DNA of 35,960 nt from [Streptosporangium] indianense (GTDB lineage: Bacteria; Actinomycetota; Actinomycetes; Streptomycetales; Streptomycetaceae). Below the pieces are notes generated by a model. It was not told the DNA's origin, did not search any database, and saw only the letters and a program-made list of their open reading frames with translations. The DNA lies in the NCBI RefSeq assembly GCF_021474405.1, contig NZ_JAKEIO010000078.1, positions 1 to 35,960 of the forward strand, given 5' to 3'. Made by a program: the position numbers and the translations under genes. Of the stretch, positions 15,656 through 25,400 are shown piece after piece. How positions within the stretch are numbered: position 1 is the stretch's first letter; every line of letters starts with the position of its first letter.

Positions 15656-16708
15656 TCAGGAACCGTTTGTGGTGACACTCACACGGGCGGCGACCGGCAG
15701 ATGGTCGCTTCCCGTCTGCGGGAGGGTCCAGGAGCTCTCCGGCTTCAGGCCCCGCACCATGATCTGGTCGATGCGGGCCATCGGGAACGACGCGGGCCAG
15801 CTGAAGCCGAAGCCGTTGCCGGCCGCGCCCTGCGTGGAACGCATCTGCGAGGTGACGGCGTTGAGCGCGCGGTCGTTCATCGTGCCGTTCAGATCACCGA
15901 GCAGGACGATGTTCTTCAGCGGTTCACGGGCGATGGCCTCACCGAGGTAGTCGGCGCTGCGGTCGCGCTGCCGGGCCGTGAAGCCGGCCTCCATCTTCAC
16001 GCGCACCGACGGCAGATGGGCGACGTAGACGGCGACCTGCCCGGCCGGGGCGGTCACGGTGGCGCGCATCGCGCGGGTCCACCCCATGTCGAGGTCGACG
16101 TCCCGCACCCCGGTCAGCGGGTACTTGCTCCACACCCCGACGGTGCCCTGCACCGAGTGGTAGCGGTACGTCGAGGCCAGCGCCTTCTCGTAGGTGGGCA
16201 CCGCGGCCGGCGTCAGCTCCTCCAGGGCCAGCACGTCCGCGCCCGAGGCGGCCACGTCACGGGCGGTGCCGGCCGGGTCCGGGTTCTCGGCGTTGACGTT
16301 GTGCGTGACCACCGTGAGGTCCCCGCCGGGCGCGGTCTTGTCGCTGAGCTGACCGCCGAACAGGTTCAGCCAGACCACGGACGGCAGCACCACCGCGATC
16401 AGCGCGGTCGCGGACCTGCGGAACAGGGCGAGGGCGAGCAGCACCGGGACGAACAGGCCCAGCCAGGGCAGGAACGTCTCGGTGAGGCTGCCCAGGTTGC
16501 CGATCGTGTTCGGGATGTGCGAGTGCAGCAGCATGACCAGGGCCAGCAGCACCGCGCACGTCGCGACGAGCAGTCCGCGCCGCCAGATCCGCGGGTCGCC
16601 CCGCCAGGGGCCCGCCAGCCGGTCCAACAGGCGCCGAAGCCGGGGCCCCCGGTGCTCGGGCCCCGAGCCGCCGTTGTCCGTCTCCGTCATGTACGCCTGC
16701 TGCGCCAT
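15656..16708 (-). CDS. Membrane-anchored endonuclease/exonuclease/phosphatase family protein
   Basis: A 350-residue protein with a cytoplasmic charged N-terminus (about 1-45), three hydrophobic spans at roughly 46-125 (GLLVATCAVLLALVMLLHSH; LPWLGLFVPVLLALALF; ATALIAVVLPSVVWLNLF), then an extracytoplasmic EEP domain. Catalytic motifs are VVTHNVN, LALEELTP (metal Glu), VYVAHLP, LLGDLNGTMND and GSDHLPV at the end. The family cleaves phosphoesters (DNase I, sphingomyelinase, inositol phosphatases). Actinobacterial proteins of this layout are often annotated simply as EEP-family; the substrate is unknown. The start is ATG with GAGGCGACGG upstream, and a second ATG is 6 codons later. Confidence 0.88.
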   Translation of the reverse strand: MAQQAYMTETDNGGSGPEHRGPRLRRLLDRLAGPWRGDPRIWRRGLLVATCAVLLALVMLLHSHIPNTIGNLGSLTETFLPWLGLFVPVLLALALFRRSATALIAVVLPSVVWLNLFGGQLSDKTAPGGDLTVVTHNVNAENPDPAGTARDVAASGADVLALEELTPAAVPTYEKALASTYRYHSVQGTVGVWSKYPLTGVRDVDLDMGWTRAMRATVTAPAGQVAVYVAHLPSVRVKMEAGFTARQRDRSADYLGEAIAREPLKNIVLLGDLNGTMNDRALNAVTSQMRSTQGAAGNGFGFSWPASFPMARIDQIMVRGLKPESSWTLPQTGSDHLPVAARVSVTTNGS

Positions 16709-16886
16709 ACCGTCGCCTCACTGCCTGCCGTGCACACCATCGCCCCCGTGTCCTTACGACCCTAGGGGATGATCCGTTCCGTTCCCGCCGTCCTTCGACG
16801 GCCGTACGGGGGCGATGACGTTCGAGTCCCCGCGACGAGTTCCGATCAGCCCCGGCGAAAGCGCCCTCTGTGACGAAACGCGCACA

Positions 16887-17537
16887 CTAGGAGCCCTGCG
16901 GAGCCGAACTGACAGAGGGTGAGCCGGTCGGCCGCAGCCCTTCCAGCAGGGTGTCGACGACCTGTTCGGCGAGGTCGTCGGGGAGATCGGCGTCGGTGCG
17001 CAGCACGGCCCGCACGAGCATCGGGCCGACGAACAGGTCGTTGAGCAGTTCCAGGTCGAGGTCCGTGCGCAGTTCCCCGTTCTGCCGACCGCGCCGCAGG
17101 ATCTCCAGGCCGAGCTGCCGGCGCGGCGCGACGACGGTCGCGTGGTACGCCGCCCAGAGTTTCGGGCTGCTCTTCATCTGGGCCTGGACGCTGTGCAGGA
17201 TCGCCGAGGAGCGGTTGGCCAGGCCGCGCCGACGCACCTGCTCCAGCAGGACGACGAGGTCGTCGCGCATGGAGGTGCCGGGGAGCGGCGGGTCGGGGGG
17301 CTCGGCGGCGCGCACGACGTCGACGAAGAGTTCCTCCTTGCCGCTCCAGCGGCGGTAGATGGTGGCCTTGCCGACGCCCGCGGTGCGGGCGATGCGCTCG
17401 ATGGACAGCTCCGCGAGGGGCACGCCCTCTTCCAGGAGCTTCATCACGCCCTCGATGATGGCGCGCTCGACGGCCTCGCTTCTGGGACGTCCCCTGGCGG
17501 GACCGTCGTGCGGGGACTGCCGTTCGGCGGGGCTCAC
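16887..17537 (-). CDS. TetR-family repressor, partner of the DHA2 exporter
   Basis: A 216-residue protein. The TetR helix-turn-helix is IERIARTAGVGKATIYRRWS (about residues 44-63), followed by GKEELFVDVV. The C-terminal ligand domain is helical and ends with LAEQVVDTLLEGLRP. I chose the GTG at 17537 (VSPAERQSPHDGP) because GGAAAG precedes it; the frame is open upstream but not family-like. It lies 67 bp downstream of the exporter gene in the same direction, so it is probably the second gene of an autoregulated operon whose operator is the palindrome at 19229-19251. Confidence 0.88.
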   Translation of the reverse strand: MSPAERQSPHDGPARGRPRSEAVERAIIEGVMKLLEEGVPLAELSIERIARTAGVGKATIYRRWSGKEELFVDVVRAAEPPDPPLPGTSMRDDLVVLLEQVRRRGLANRSSAILHSVQAQMKSSPKLWAAYHATVVAPRRQLGLEILRRGRQNGELRTDLDLELLNDLFVGPMLVRAVLRTDADLPDDLAEQVVDTLLEGLRPTGSPSVSSAPQGS

Positions 17538-17604
17538 GTCGCTGCTTCCTTTCCTGACCGGTGCCGGCCGTCCCTGGCGGGCGGGAGTCCATCGTCCCTC
17601 AGGC

Positions 17605-19206
17605 CTACGACCTGGTGTGCGACAACTCCTGGCCGTCCTGCGCCCCCTGGGCCGCCGGGGGCTTGCCCGGGAGGAACAGCGCCACGACGACCGCGCCGAG
17701 CACGGCGACGCCCGCGCCCCACAGGGCGGTGATGTGCATGGCGTGCAGGAACGCGTCATGGGCCGGGGCGATCAGGGACGCGCCCCGCGGGCCCAGCTTG
17801 TCCGCGATGCCGAGGGTGGCCTCGATGGACTCGCCCGCGGTGTGCCGCAGCGCCGGGGGGAGCGCGCCCAGCTTGTCCTCGATGCCCGTGCGGTAGGCCG
17901 TGGACAGCACCGACCCGAGGACGGCGATGCCGAGGGCGCCGCCGAGCTGCCGGAAGGTGTTGCTGAGCGCGGAGGCGGAGCCGGCCTTCTCGCGGGGCAG
18001 GGCCTGCATGATGACGACGCTGACCGGCGTCATGATGTGGGCCATGCCGGCGCCCATCAGGAAGAAGATCACTTCCAGCATCCAGATGGGGGTGTCCGCG
18101 TCCAGGGCGGCGAAGGCGGCCAGCATGGCGGCGATGACGAGCAGACCGGCCGTGGTCGTGGCCTTGTTGCCGAAGCGGTCGACGACCAGCCGGGCGCGCG
18201 GCGCGAAGATCATCTGGGCGGCGGCCAGCGGCAGCATCAGCAGACCGGTCTGCAGCGGCGAGTAGCCGCGCACGCTCTGCGTGTAGAAGACGGAGAAGAA
18301 GGTCACGCCCATCAGGGCGAAGAAGACCAGCGCGATGGCGGCGATGGCGGCCGAGAAGACCTTGTTCTTGAAGTACGTCACGTCTATCGACGGGTGGTCG
18401 CTGCGCTTCTCGAAGACGACGAACGCGACGAGCACCGCGAGACCGGCACCGATGGTGGACAGCACGGTGACGTCGGTGAAGTCGGCGAGCTGGCCGCCCT
18501 TGATGATGCCGTAGACGAGCAGGACCAGGCCGACGACGGACAGCACCACTCCGACGGGGTCGACCCGGCCGGGGTGCGGGTCGCGCGAGTCGGGCACCAG
18601 CCAGAGCATCAGCGCGAGCGCGAGCAGCACGATCGGCACGTTGATGAGGAAGACCGAGCCCCACCAGAAGTGGTCGAGCAGCACACCGCCGGTGATCGGG
18701 CCGATGGCGATGGCGAGGCCGACGCCGCCCGCCCAGATGCCGATGGCCTTCGGCTGCTCGTCGCGCTCGAAGACGTTCATGAGGACGGCGAGGGTGGCGG
18801 GCATCACGAACGCGGCGCCCAGGCCCATCACCGCCCGGAAGGTGATCAGCTCGCCCGGCGAGCCGGAGAACGCGGCGAACGCCGAGCCGAGACCGAACAC
18901 GGCGAGACCGCCGAGCAGCACCTTCTTGCGGCCCAGCCGGTCACCCAGCAGCCCGGCGGTGAACAGCAGGCCCGCGAAGACGAGGGTGTAGGAGTTGATC
19001 GCCCATTCCAGCTCGCTCTGCGTGGCGCCCAGGCCGGTCGGGGCCGGGGTGGAGATCGTCTTGATGGCGACGTTCAGGATCGAGTTGTCGAGCACGACGA
19101 TCAGCAGGCTCAGCATCAGCACGCCGAGGATCGCCCAGCGGCGCCGGTGCACCGCTTCCGGTACGCGCGGGCCGGTGGGGGCGGCCGGTTCGGCAGGAGT
19201 AGTCAT
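17605..19206 (-). CDS. DHA2-family MFS multidrug exporter (14-TM, EmrB/QacA type)
   Basis: A 533-residue protein with about 14 hydrophobic spans. DHA2 signatures are the first span with LLIVVLDNSILNVAIKTI, then ELEWAINSYTLVFAGLLF, GLLGDRLGRKKVLLGGLAVF (motif A), and GIWAGGVGLAIAIGPITGG (motif C, antiporter type). Later spans include VFFALMGVTFFSVFYTQSVR. It should export drugs or secondary metabolites by proton antiport. The start is ATG at 19206; alternative upstream starts would add a non-membrane extension across the operator. A perfect palindrome 23 bp upstream and a downstream TetR gene point to substrate-induced control. Confidence 0.93.
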   Translation of the reverse strand: MTTPAEPAAPTGPRVPEAVHRRRWAILGVLMLSLLIVVLDNSILNVAIKTISTPAPTGLGATQSELEWAINSYTLVFAGLLFTAGLLGDRLGRKKVLLGGLAVFGLGSAFAAFSGSPGELITFRAVMGLGAAFVMPATLAVLMNVFERDEQPKAIGIWAGGVGLAIAIGPITGGVLLDHFWWGSVFLINVPIVLLALALMLWLVPDSRDPHPGRVDPVGVVLSVVGLVLLVYGIIKGGQLADFTDVTVLSTIGAGLAVLVAFVVFEKRSDHPSIDVTYFKNKVFSAAIAAIALVFFALMGVTFFSVFYTQSVRGYSPLQTGLLMLPLAAAQMIFAPRARLVVDRFGNKATTTAGLLVIAAMLAAFAALDADTPIWMLEVIFFLMGAGMAHIMTPVSVVIMQALPREKAGSASALSNTFRQLGGALGIAVLGSVLSTAYRTGIEDKLGALPPALRHTAGESIEATLGIADKLGPRGASLIAPAHDAFLHAMHITALWGAGVAVLGAVVVALFLPGKPPAAQGAQDGQELSHTRS

Positions 19207-19228
19207 GGAGGCGAGCCTAGAGGTGTTT

Positions 19229-19251
19229 CGATACGAGACCGTCTCGTATCG
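19229..19251. promoter_or_regulatory. Perfect operator palindrome of the DHA2 exporter
   Basis: CGATACGAGA-CCG-TCTCGTATCG has perfect 10-bp arms and lies 23 bp before the exporter start. The size and arrangement suit a TetR-family operator, most simply for the repressor at 16887-17537. Confidence 0.8.
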
Positions 19252-19553
19252 GAAATCTCTTACCGAGATCTTACGCGGCTCATGCGGTGCGGGCCTCGGG
19301 GAGCCGCGGAACGCACAGGGGCTGCCCGGCCCTGCTGGCGCACCAGACCGTGTAGGGCATAGGCCGCCCCCCTGCCGACATGGCCGAGGGCCCGGAGCGT
19401 GTCGTGTCGCCAGAGTCCTGCCTGCCCCGCCCTCGGGGCGGACGATGGGACTTTGCGGACACGACCTAGCCCTCGGTGGCACGAGGTGCCACCATGGACG
19501 TGGTCCGGGGACGCCGTCAGGGCGCCTCGAGATGACGTGATAGGAGCCGTGCC
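19252..19553. other. Intergenic region before panB
   Basis: About 300 bp between the exporter operator and panB. Frames in it are short and not protein-like. It holds one small hairpin (GGTGGCA at 19475-19481 with TGCCACC at 19487-19493) close to panB, which might affect the panB leader. No small RNA, riboswitch core or repeat is recognisable. Confidence 0.5.
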
Positions 19554-20429
19554 ATGACGCAGCTTCCGGCTGCCCAGACTGCTCAGAAGAAGCCCTCCGA
19601 CGGCGGCAAGGCGCTGTACGGGGGCAAGGGCACCCGCCGCATCACCGTGCGCGACATCGCCGCCGCCAAGGAGCGCGGCGAGAAGTGGCCCATGCTCACC
19701 GCCTACGACGCGATGACCGCGTCCGTGTTCGACGAGGCCGGGATCCCGGTGATGCTCGTCGGCGACTCGGCGGGCAACTGCCACCTCGGGTACGAGACGA
19801 CCGTGCCCGTCACCCTCGACGAGATGACGATGCTGTCGGCGGCGGTCGTACGGGGCACCTCGCGGGCCCTGATCGTCGGCGACCTGCCCTTCGGCTCCTA
19901 CCAGGAGGGTCCGGTGCAGGCGCTGCGCTCGGCGACCCGGCTGGTGAAGGAGGCGGGCGTGCAGGCCGTGAAGCTGGAGGGGGGCGAGCGGTCGCACGAG
20001 CAGATCCGGCTGCTCGTCGAGTCCGGCATCCCGGTCATGGCCCACATCGGGCTGACCCCGCAGTCGGTCAACGCCATGGGCTACCGCGTGCAGGGGCGGG
20101 GCGAGGAGGCCGCACAGCAGCTGCTGCGGGACGCGAAGGCCGTGCAGGACGCGGGCGCGTTCGCCGTGGTGCTGGAGCTGGTTCCCGCGGAGCTGGCCGC
20201 CGAGGTGACGCGGGTGCTGCACATCCCGACCGTCGGCATCGGGGCGGGCCCCGAGACCGACGCGCAGGTGCTGGTGTGGACCGACATGCTGGGTCTGACC
20301 GGCGGGCGGGTGCCGAAGTTCGTGAAGCAGTACGCCAACCTGCGCGAGGTCATGGGCGACGCGGTGAAGGCGTTCGCGGACGAGGTCGTCGGCGGAACGT
20401 TCCCGCAGGAGGAGAACTCCGTCCACTAG
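19554..20429 (+). CDS. panB: 3-methyl-2-oxobutanoate hydroxymethyltransferase
   Basis: A 291-residue TIM-barrel enzyme making ketopantoate from alpha-ketoisovalerate and methylene-tetrahydrofolate, the first committed step of pantothenate synthesis. After a 25-residue Ala/Lys-rich extension come RITVRDIAAAKERGEKWPML, TAYDAMTASVFDEAGIPVML, VGDSAGNCHLGYETTVPVTL (metal Asp), VKLEGG, VMAHIGLTPQSVNAMGYRVQ and VGIGAGPETDAQVLVW. TAGGAGCC precedes the ATG. The N-terminal extension is longer than in enterobacterial PanB. The gene stands alone, with a strong terminator 20 bp downstream. Confidence 0.96.
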   Translation: MTQLPAAQTAQKKPSDGGKALYGGKGTRRITVRDIAAAKERGEKWPMLTAYDAMTASVFDEAGIPVMLVGDSAGNCHLGYETTVPVTLDEMTMLSAAVVRGTSRALIVGDLPFGSYQEGPVQALRSATRLVKEAGVQAVKLEGGERSHEQIRLLVESGIPVMAHIGLTPQSVNAMGYRVQGRGEEAAQQLLRDAKAVQDAGAFAVVLELVPAELAAEVTRVLHIPTVGIGAGPETDAQVLVWTDMLGLTGGRVPKFVKQYANLREVMGDAVKAFADEVVGGTFPQEENSVH

Positions 20430-20449
20430 AAAGCCACAGCGGTACCACG

Positions 20450-20486
20450 ACAGCCCGTCGGCCTTCCCCCAGCCGACGGGCTGTCC
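20450..20486 (+). terminator. panB terminator hairpin
   Basis: Perfect 14-bp arms (GACAGCCCGTCGGC and its complement) with a 9-base loop, followed by CCCTTTCC, begin 20 bp after the panB stop. Confidence 0.85.
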
Positions 20487-20501
20487 CCTTTCCGGCCGGG
20501 C

Positions 20502-20599
20502 CACCGACAGGGCCCTCCCCCTGCACCGACACCACCGACAAGGGCTGGCGGTGCCTGTCGGTGGCCTGTCGGCGGCTTGTCGGTGGTTTGTCGGTGGGG
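20502..20599. repeat. TGTCGGTGG repeat cluster before the ABC exporter
   Basis: Four tandem 11-bp copies of TGTCGGYGGNN occupy 20556-20599 without gaps. Three reverse-complement copies (around CCACCGACA) lie upstream at 20502-20510 and 20524-20540. The cluster fills the interval between the panB terminator and the ABC start, ending 18 bp before the ATG. Spacing of one helical turn suits cooperative regulator binding. Confidence 0.75.
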
Positions 20600-20617
20600 A
20601 CTGGGAGCGTCTGTGCC

Positions 20618-21637
20618 ATGACGCGAATCGACACACGAACCGGCGGCGCCGCTGTCACCGTGCGGGGGCTGGTGAAGCACTACGGGGAGACCAAGGCCCT
20701 GGACGGGGTCGACCTGGACGTGCGGGAAGGCACCGTGATGGGGGTGCTCGGGCCGAACGGGGCCGGGAAGACCACCCTCGTGCGGATCCTGTCCACACTG
20801 CTCGCGCCCGACGCGGGACAGGCCACGGTCGCCGGGTACGACGTCGTACGGCAGCCGCGGCAGCTGCGGCGGGTGATAGGGCTCACCGGGCAGTACGCCT
20901 CCGTCGACGAGAAGCTGCCCGGCTGGGAGAACCTGTACATGATCGGCCGGCTGCTCGACCTGCCCCGCAAGGAGGCCCGCGCGCGGGCCGACGAACTGCT
21001 GGAGCGGTTCTCGCTGACCGAGGCCGCCAAGCGGCCCGCGAGCACCTACTCCGGCGGCATGCGACGCCGCCTCGACCTGGCGGCCTCCATGATCGGGCGG
21101 CCCGACGTGCTGTTCCTCGACGAACCGACCACCGGGCTCGACCCGCGCACCCGCAACGAGGTGTGGGACGAGGTCAAGGCCATGGTCGGCGACGGCGTGA
21201 CCGTCCTGCTGACCACCCAGTACATGGAGGAGGCCGAGCAGCTCGCCTCCGAGCTCACGGTCGTGGACAAGGGCAGGGTCGTCGCGGGCGGCGGCATCGA
21301 GGAGCTCAAGGCGAGGGTCGGCGGGCGGACCCTGCGGATCCGGCCCGCCGACGCCCTCCACCTGCGGCCGCTCGCCGCCCACCTCGACGATCTCGGCATC
21401 ACCGGACTCGCGGCCACCACCGTGGACACCGACTCCGGCACCCTCCTCGTCCCGATCCTCAGCGACGAGCAGCTGACCGCCGTCGTCGGCGCCGTCACGG
21501 CCCGTGGCATCACGCTCGCCGCCGTCACCACCGAACTGCCCAGCCTGGACGAGGTGTTCCTGTCCCTCACCGGCCACCGTGCCAGTGCCCCGCAGGACGC
21601 CACGCCCACCGAGGACCGCGAGGAGGTCGCCGTATGA
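20618..21637 (+). CDS. ABC exporter ATP-binding subunit (DrrA-like)
   Basis: A 339-residue nucleotide-binding subunit. Walker A is GVLGPNGAGKTT (about residues 43-54), the signature is YSGGMRRRLDLAAS, Walker B is VLFLDEPTTGLDPRTRNEVW, and the H-loop region is LLTTQYMEEAEQLA, in which Gln replaces the more usual His of TH. The C-terminal extension (about 230-339) with LPSLDEVFLSLTG is typical of the DrrA group of antibiotic and lipid exporters. The start is ATG with GGGAG upstream. Its stop overlaps the ATG of the permease gene (ATGA), ensuring coupled synthesis. Confidence 0.94.
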   Translation: MTRIDTRTGGAAVTVRGLVKHYGETKALDGVDLDVREGTVMGVLGPNGAGKTTLVRILSTLLAPDAGQATVAGYDVVRQPRQLRRVIGLTGQYASVDEKLPGWENLYMIGRLLDLPRKEARARADELLERFSLTEAAKRPASTYSGGMRRRLDLAASMIGRPDVLFLDEPTTGLDPRTRNEVWDEVKAMVGDGVTVLLTTQYMEEAEQLASELTVVDKGRVVAGGGIEELKARVGGRTLRIRPADALHLRPLAAHLDDLGITGLAATTVDTDSGTLLVPILSDEQLTAVVGAVTARGITLAAVTTELPSLDEVFLSLTGHRASAPQDATPTEDREEVAV

Positions 21638-22455
21638 GCGCCACCACCCTTCCCAGCCCGGCGACCACCGACGACGCGCGCATCTCGCTGCGCGGGCACC
21701 TGCGGCACACCGGTGCCCTCGTCCGCCGCAACCTGCTGTGGATCCGCCAGGACCCCGAGTCGATGGCCGACGCACTGCTGATGCCGGTCATCTTCACCCT
21801 GCTGTTCGTGTTCGTCTTCGGCGGCTCGATCGGGCAGGCGCTGGGCGGCGGGCAGGACCAGTACGTGCAGTACGTGATCCCCGGCATGATCGCAATGATG
21901 AGCATGACGCTGTCCCAGGGCGTCGGCACCGGCTTCAGCCAGGACTTCAACTCCGGTGTCATGGACCGCTTCCGGTCCCTGCCCATCGGGCGCGGCTCGG
22001 TGCTGTTCGCGAAGATCTCCGTGGAACTGCTGCGGATGCTGTTCGCGACCGCCGTGCTCATGATCGTCTCCGTGGCGGTCGGGTTCGACATCACCAACTG
22101 GCCCGGGCTGTTCGCGGCCGTGGCCCTGTCCACCGCGTTCGCCTCGTCGATCATGTGGGTGTTCCTCACCCTGGGCGTGATGATGAAGAGCGCCCAGTCC
22201 GTGCAGGCGATGGGCTTCCTGGTGCTGTTCCCGCTCCAGTTCGGCTCGTCGATCTTCGCACCGACGACGTCGATGCCGGGCTGGCTGCAGACCTTCACCG
22301 ACTACAACCCGCTGTCCACGCTCGCGGACGCCGCGCGCGGACTGATGGTGGGCGGGCCGGTCGCCCACGACCTGTGGGTGACGCTCGGCTGGTCGGTGGC
22401 CATCACGGCGGTGATGGCGCCCGTCGCGATCCACAAGTTCCGGACCAAGAGCTGA
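21634..22455 (+). CDS. ABC exporter permease (ABC-2 / DrrB-like)
   Basis: A 273-residue ABC-2 type membrane subunit with about six spans: ADALLMPVIFTLLFVFVFGG, YVIPGMIAMMSMTLSQGVGT, LLRMLFATAVLMIVSVAVGF, LFAAVALSTAFASSIMWVFL, MGFLVLFPLQFGSSIFAPTT and LWVTLGWSVAITAVMAPVAI. The family motif FNSGVMDRFRSLPIGRGSVL follows span 2, and YNPLSTLADAARGLM precedes the last span. It pairs with the preceding ATPase to export a drug, metabolite or lipid. It is convergent with the SARP gene, whose 3' end carries a hairpin that could end this transcript. Confidence 0.94.
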   Translation: MSATTLPSPATTDDARISLRGHLRHTGALVRRNLLWIRQDPESMADALLMPVIFTLLFVFVFGGSIGQALGGGQDQYVQYVIPGMIAMMSMTLSQGVGTGFSQDFNSGVMDRFRSLPIGRGSVLFAKISVELLRMLFATAVLMIVSVAVGFDITNWPGLFAAVALSTAFASSIMWVFLTLGVMMKSAQSVQAMGFLVLFPLQFGSSIFAPTTSMPGWLQTFTDYNPLSTLADAARGLMVGGPVAHDLWVTLGWSVAITAVMAPVAIHKFRTKS

Positions 22456-22475
22456 CCGGACACGCCCGGTGCGCG

Positions 22476-25400
22476 TCACAGCAGGGCGGCGGCCTCCTCG
22501 GGGGAGAGGCCGCCGCCCTGCGCGTACGCGCTCTCGTACGCCGGGTCGCCGAGGGCCGCGCGCGCCTTTCGTTCCGCCCGCTCGCGGGCCTCGCGCTCCT
22601 GCAGCGGGGCGACGTGGCCGGGGGGCAGCAGGGCGTCGGCGGCGCCGAGGCAGCGGGCCGCGTCCGCCGCGCGGCGCCCGCCCTCGACGGCGGCCAGCGC
22701 TCCCGCCCCCACGGTCAGGTACACGGCGCGCATATAGGGCGCGATGGCCGCGGCCAGCGGATCGGCGGCCCGCTCCAGAGCCCAGCGGACCCGGTCCAGG
22801 CACGCGTCGTAGCGTTCCTCGGCGGCGTCCAGCCAGGCCTCCGCCCCGAGGATGAACGCGTCGAAGACGACGAAGTTGGCGATCCGGAAGTCCTGGCGCA
22901 GCCGCCGCAGTTGCTCGCGGGCCTCGGTGAAGCGGCCCGTCACGCCGAGCCGGCCCGCGAGGAACAGCCGGGCGGCGGGCATGGCCTCGCTGTGCGAGTC
23001 CTCGCGCTGGGCGATCACCTCGCGCAGCAGCCGCTCACCGCGTTCGCCGTCACCCGCCTCCAGCAGCGCGCTGCCCAGCCGGGCACTGAGCACCGCCGCC
23101 TGGGCGCGGGCGCCGAGCTGCTCGGCGTGCGCGACGGCCGCCTCGTAGTCGGCGGCGGCCAGGGCGTAGTGGCCCTTGCGTTCGTGGGCCTCGGCGCGGG
23201 CGGAGAGCGCCTCGGCGGTGCCCCAGGCGTCACCGAGGCGCCGGTAGATCTCCAGCGCCTCGTCGGCGTCACGGGCGGCGTCGCCCGCCCAGTCGGAGCG
23301 GTTGGCGAGGAAGTTGGCCCGCATCTGCAGGCCGGAGGCCAGCTCCCAGTCGAAGCCCGGGGCCTGCCGGCAGGTCCGGATGGAGGCGTCCATGATGACG
23401 CGCAGCCGGTCCATGTCGCCGGTCAGCATCACGGCGAAGAACCAGAGCAGGCCGGGCATGCGGCAGTTCTGCGGGAGGCCGGGCTCGTACGTGGCGGCGA
23501 TGGTCCGCAGCTTCTGCTGGGACCGGTCGTTCTGCCAGGCGTCCAGCTCGGTGTCCATGCAGGCCAGATGGGCCAGGTGGATGCCGCGCCGGGCCTCCCA
23601 CAGGATCTCGCCGGTCATCGGGGGCGGGGCGTCGGTGCAGCGCTGCCACACCGCGGCGGCGGGGCGCACGGGCTCGGTGAAGGGGTCGGGGCCGAGCGCC
23701 ATGACCTCGCGGCACCAGTTGCGGGCCTCGATGCGCAGATCGCGCATCTGCCAGTACCAGACGAGGGACAGCGCCAGGCACAGCGCCTCCTGCTCGTCGC
23801 GCAGGACGACGGCGTGGCGCAGCGCGGTGCGCAGGTTCTCGTACTCGCGCTCCAGCCGGTGGATGGCGGTGAGCTGGTCCCGGCCGCGCAGCAAGGGGTC
23901 GGCGGTGCGGGCGAGTTCGCGGTAGTATGTCAGATGGGCGCGTTCGGTGCCGGCGCGCTGCCCGGACTCGTCCAGCCGTTCGGCGGCGTACTCGGCGACG
24001 GTCTCCAGGAGCCGGTAGCGCATCTCCCCCTCGGCGGACTCGCCGGGCGGGGCGGCCACGACCAGGGAGCGGTCGACGAGGGACCCGAGCGCCTCCAGGG
24101 CGGCCGGTCCGCACACCGCCTCGGCGGCGGGCAGGTCGCAGCCGCCGGCGAACACCGACAGCCGCCGCAGGACGTCCCGTTCGTCCTCGTCGAGCAGGTC
24201 CCAGGACCAGTCGACGACGGCTCGGAGGGTCTGCTGGCGGGGCAGGACGGTGCGGCTGCCGGAGGTGAGGAGACGGAAGCGGTCGTCGAGCCGGTCGGCG
24301 ATCTGGCGGGGGGTCAGCATCCGCAGGCGGGCGGCGGCGAGTTCGATGGCCAGCGGCAGACCGTCGAGACGCCGGCAGATCTCGGCGCACGCCCCCGGAT
24401 CCTCCTCGGTGCGGAAGCCGGGCCGGGCCGCCGCGCCCCGCTCGGCGAGCAGCCGCAGCGCGACCGGCTCGGGCAGTGGCTCCACCGGGCGCAGCAACTC
24501 CCCGGGCACTCCGAGGGGTTCCCGGCTGGTGGCCAGGACGGTGAGGTCGGGGCAGCGTGCCAGCAGCTCCTCGGTGAGGCGGGCGGCGGCGTCGGCGACG
24601 TGCTCGCAGTTGTCGAGGATCAGCAGCATGCGGGGCCGGGAGCAGTGCTCGGCGAGCCGCTCGACGGGGTCGTCGAGCCGGTCGGCGACGGCGGCACGGA
24701 TGCCCTCGGCGCCGGCGCCGTACAGCACGGTCTCGCGGGCGCCGAGGGCGGTGAGCACGGCCTCGGGGACGGCGTCGGGGTCGTCGACCGGAGCGAGTTC
24801 GGCCAGCCACACGCCGCCGGGCATGGCCGGGCGCACGGACTCGGCGGCCTCCTGCGACAGACGGGTCTTCCCGGCGCCGCCGGGCCCGAGCAGGGTGACC
24901 AGCCGGGCCGCCGCGAGATCCCCGCGGATCGTCTCGATGTCGGTCTCCCGGCCGATGAACGAGGTGAGGCGGGCCCGCAGGTTCCCGGCGGGGCCGCTGC
25001 GCCCCTGGGCCGCGGGCACCTGTGCGGGGGTGTCGCCGAGGTGGAGCAACTCCGCGTGCAGGGAACGCAGTTCCGGTCCCGGGTCGGCGCCGAGACGGTC
25101 GGCGAGCAGGCGCCGCACGTCCTCGTAGGCGTCCAGCGCCTCCGCCGTACGGCCGGCGTCCCGCAGGGCGCGCAGGCGCAGGGTCTGGAGGGGCTCGTCC
25201 AGGGGGTGGCTGTCGCACAGGGCGGTCAGTTCCGGCAGGGACTGCTCGGCCTGGCCGAGGTGAAGAGCGGCGGTGTGGCGGGCGCGCAGCACGTCGAGGC
25301 GGCGGGTGTCCCGGCGGGCCGCCTCGGCCGTGCGGTCGGGCAGGTCGGCGAGGGCGGGGCCGTGCCACAGGGCGAGGGCGTCGTCGAGGATCACGGCCGC

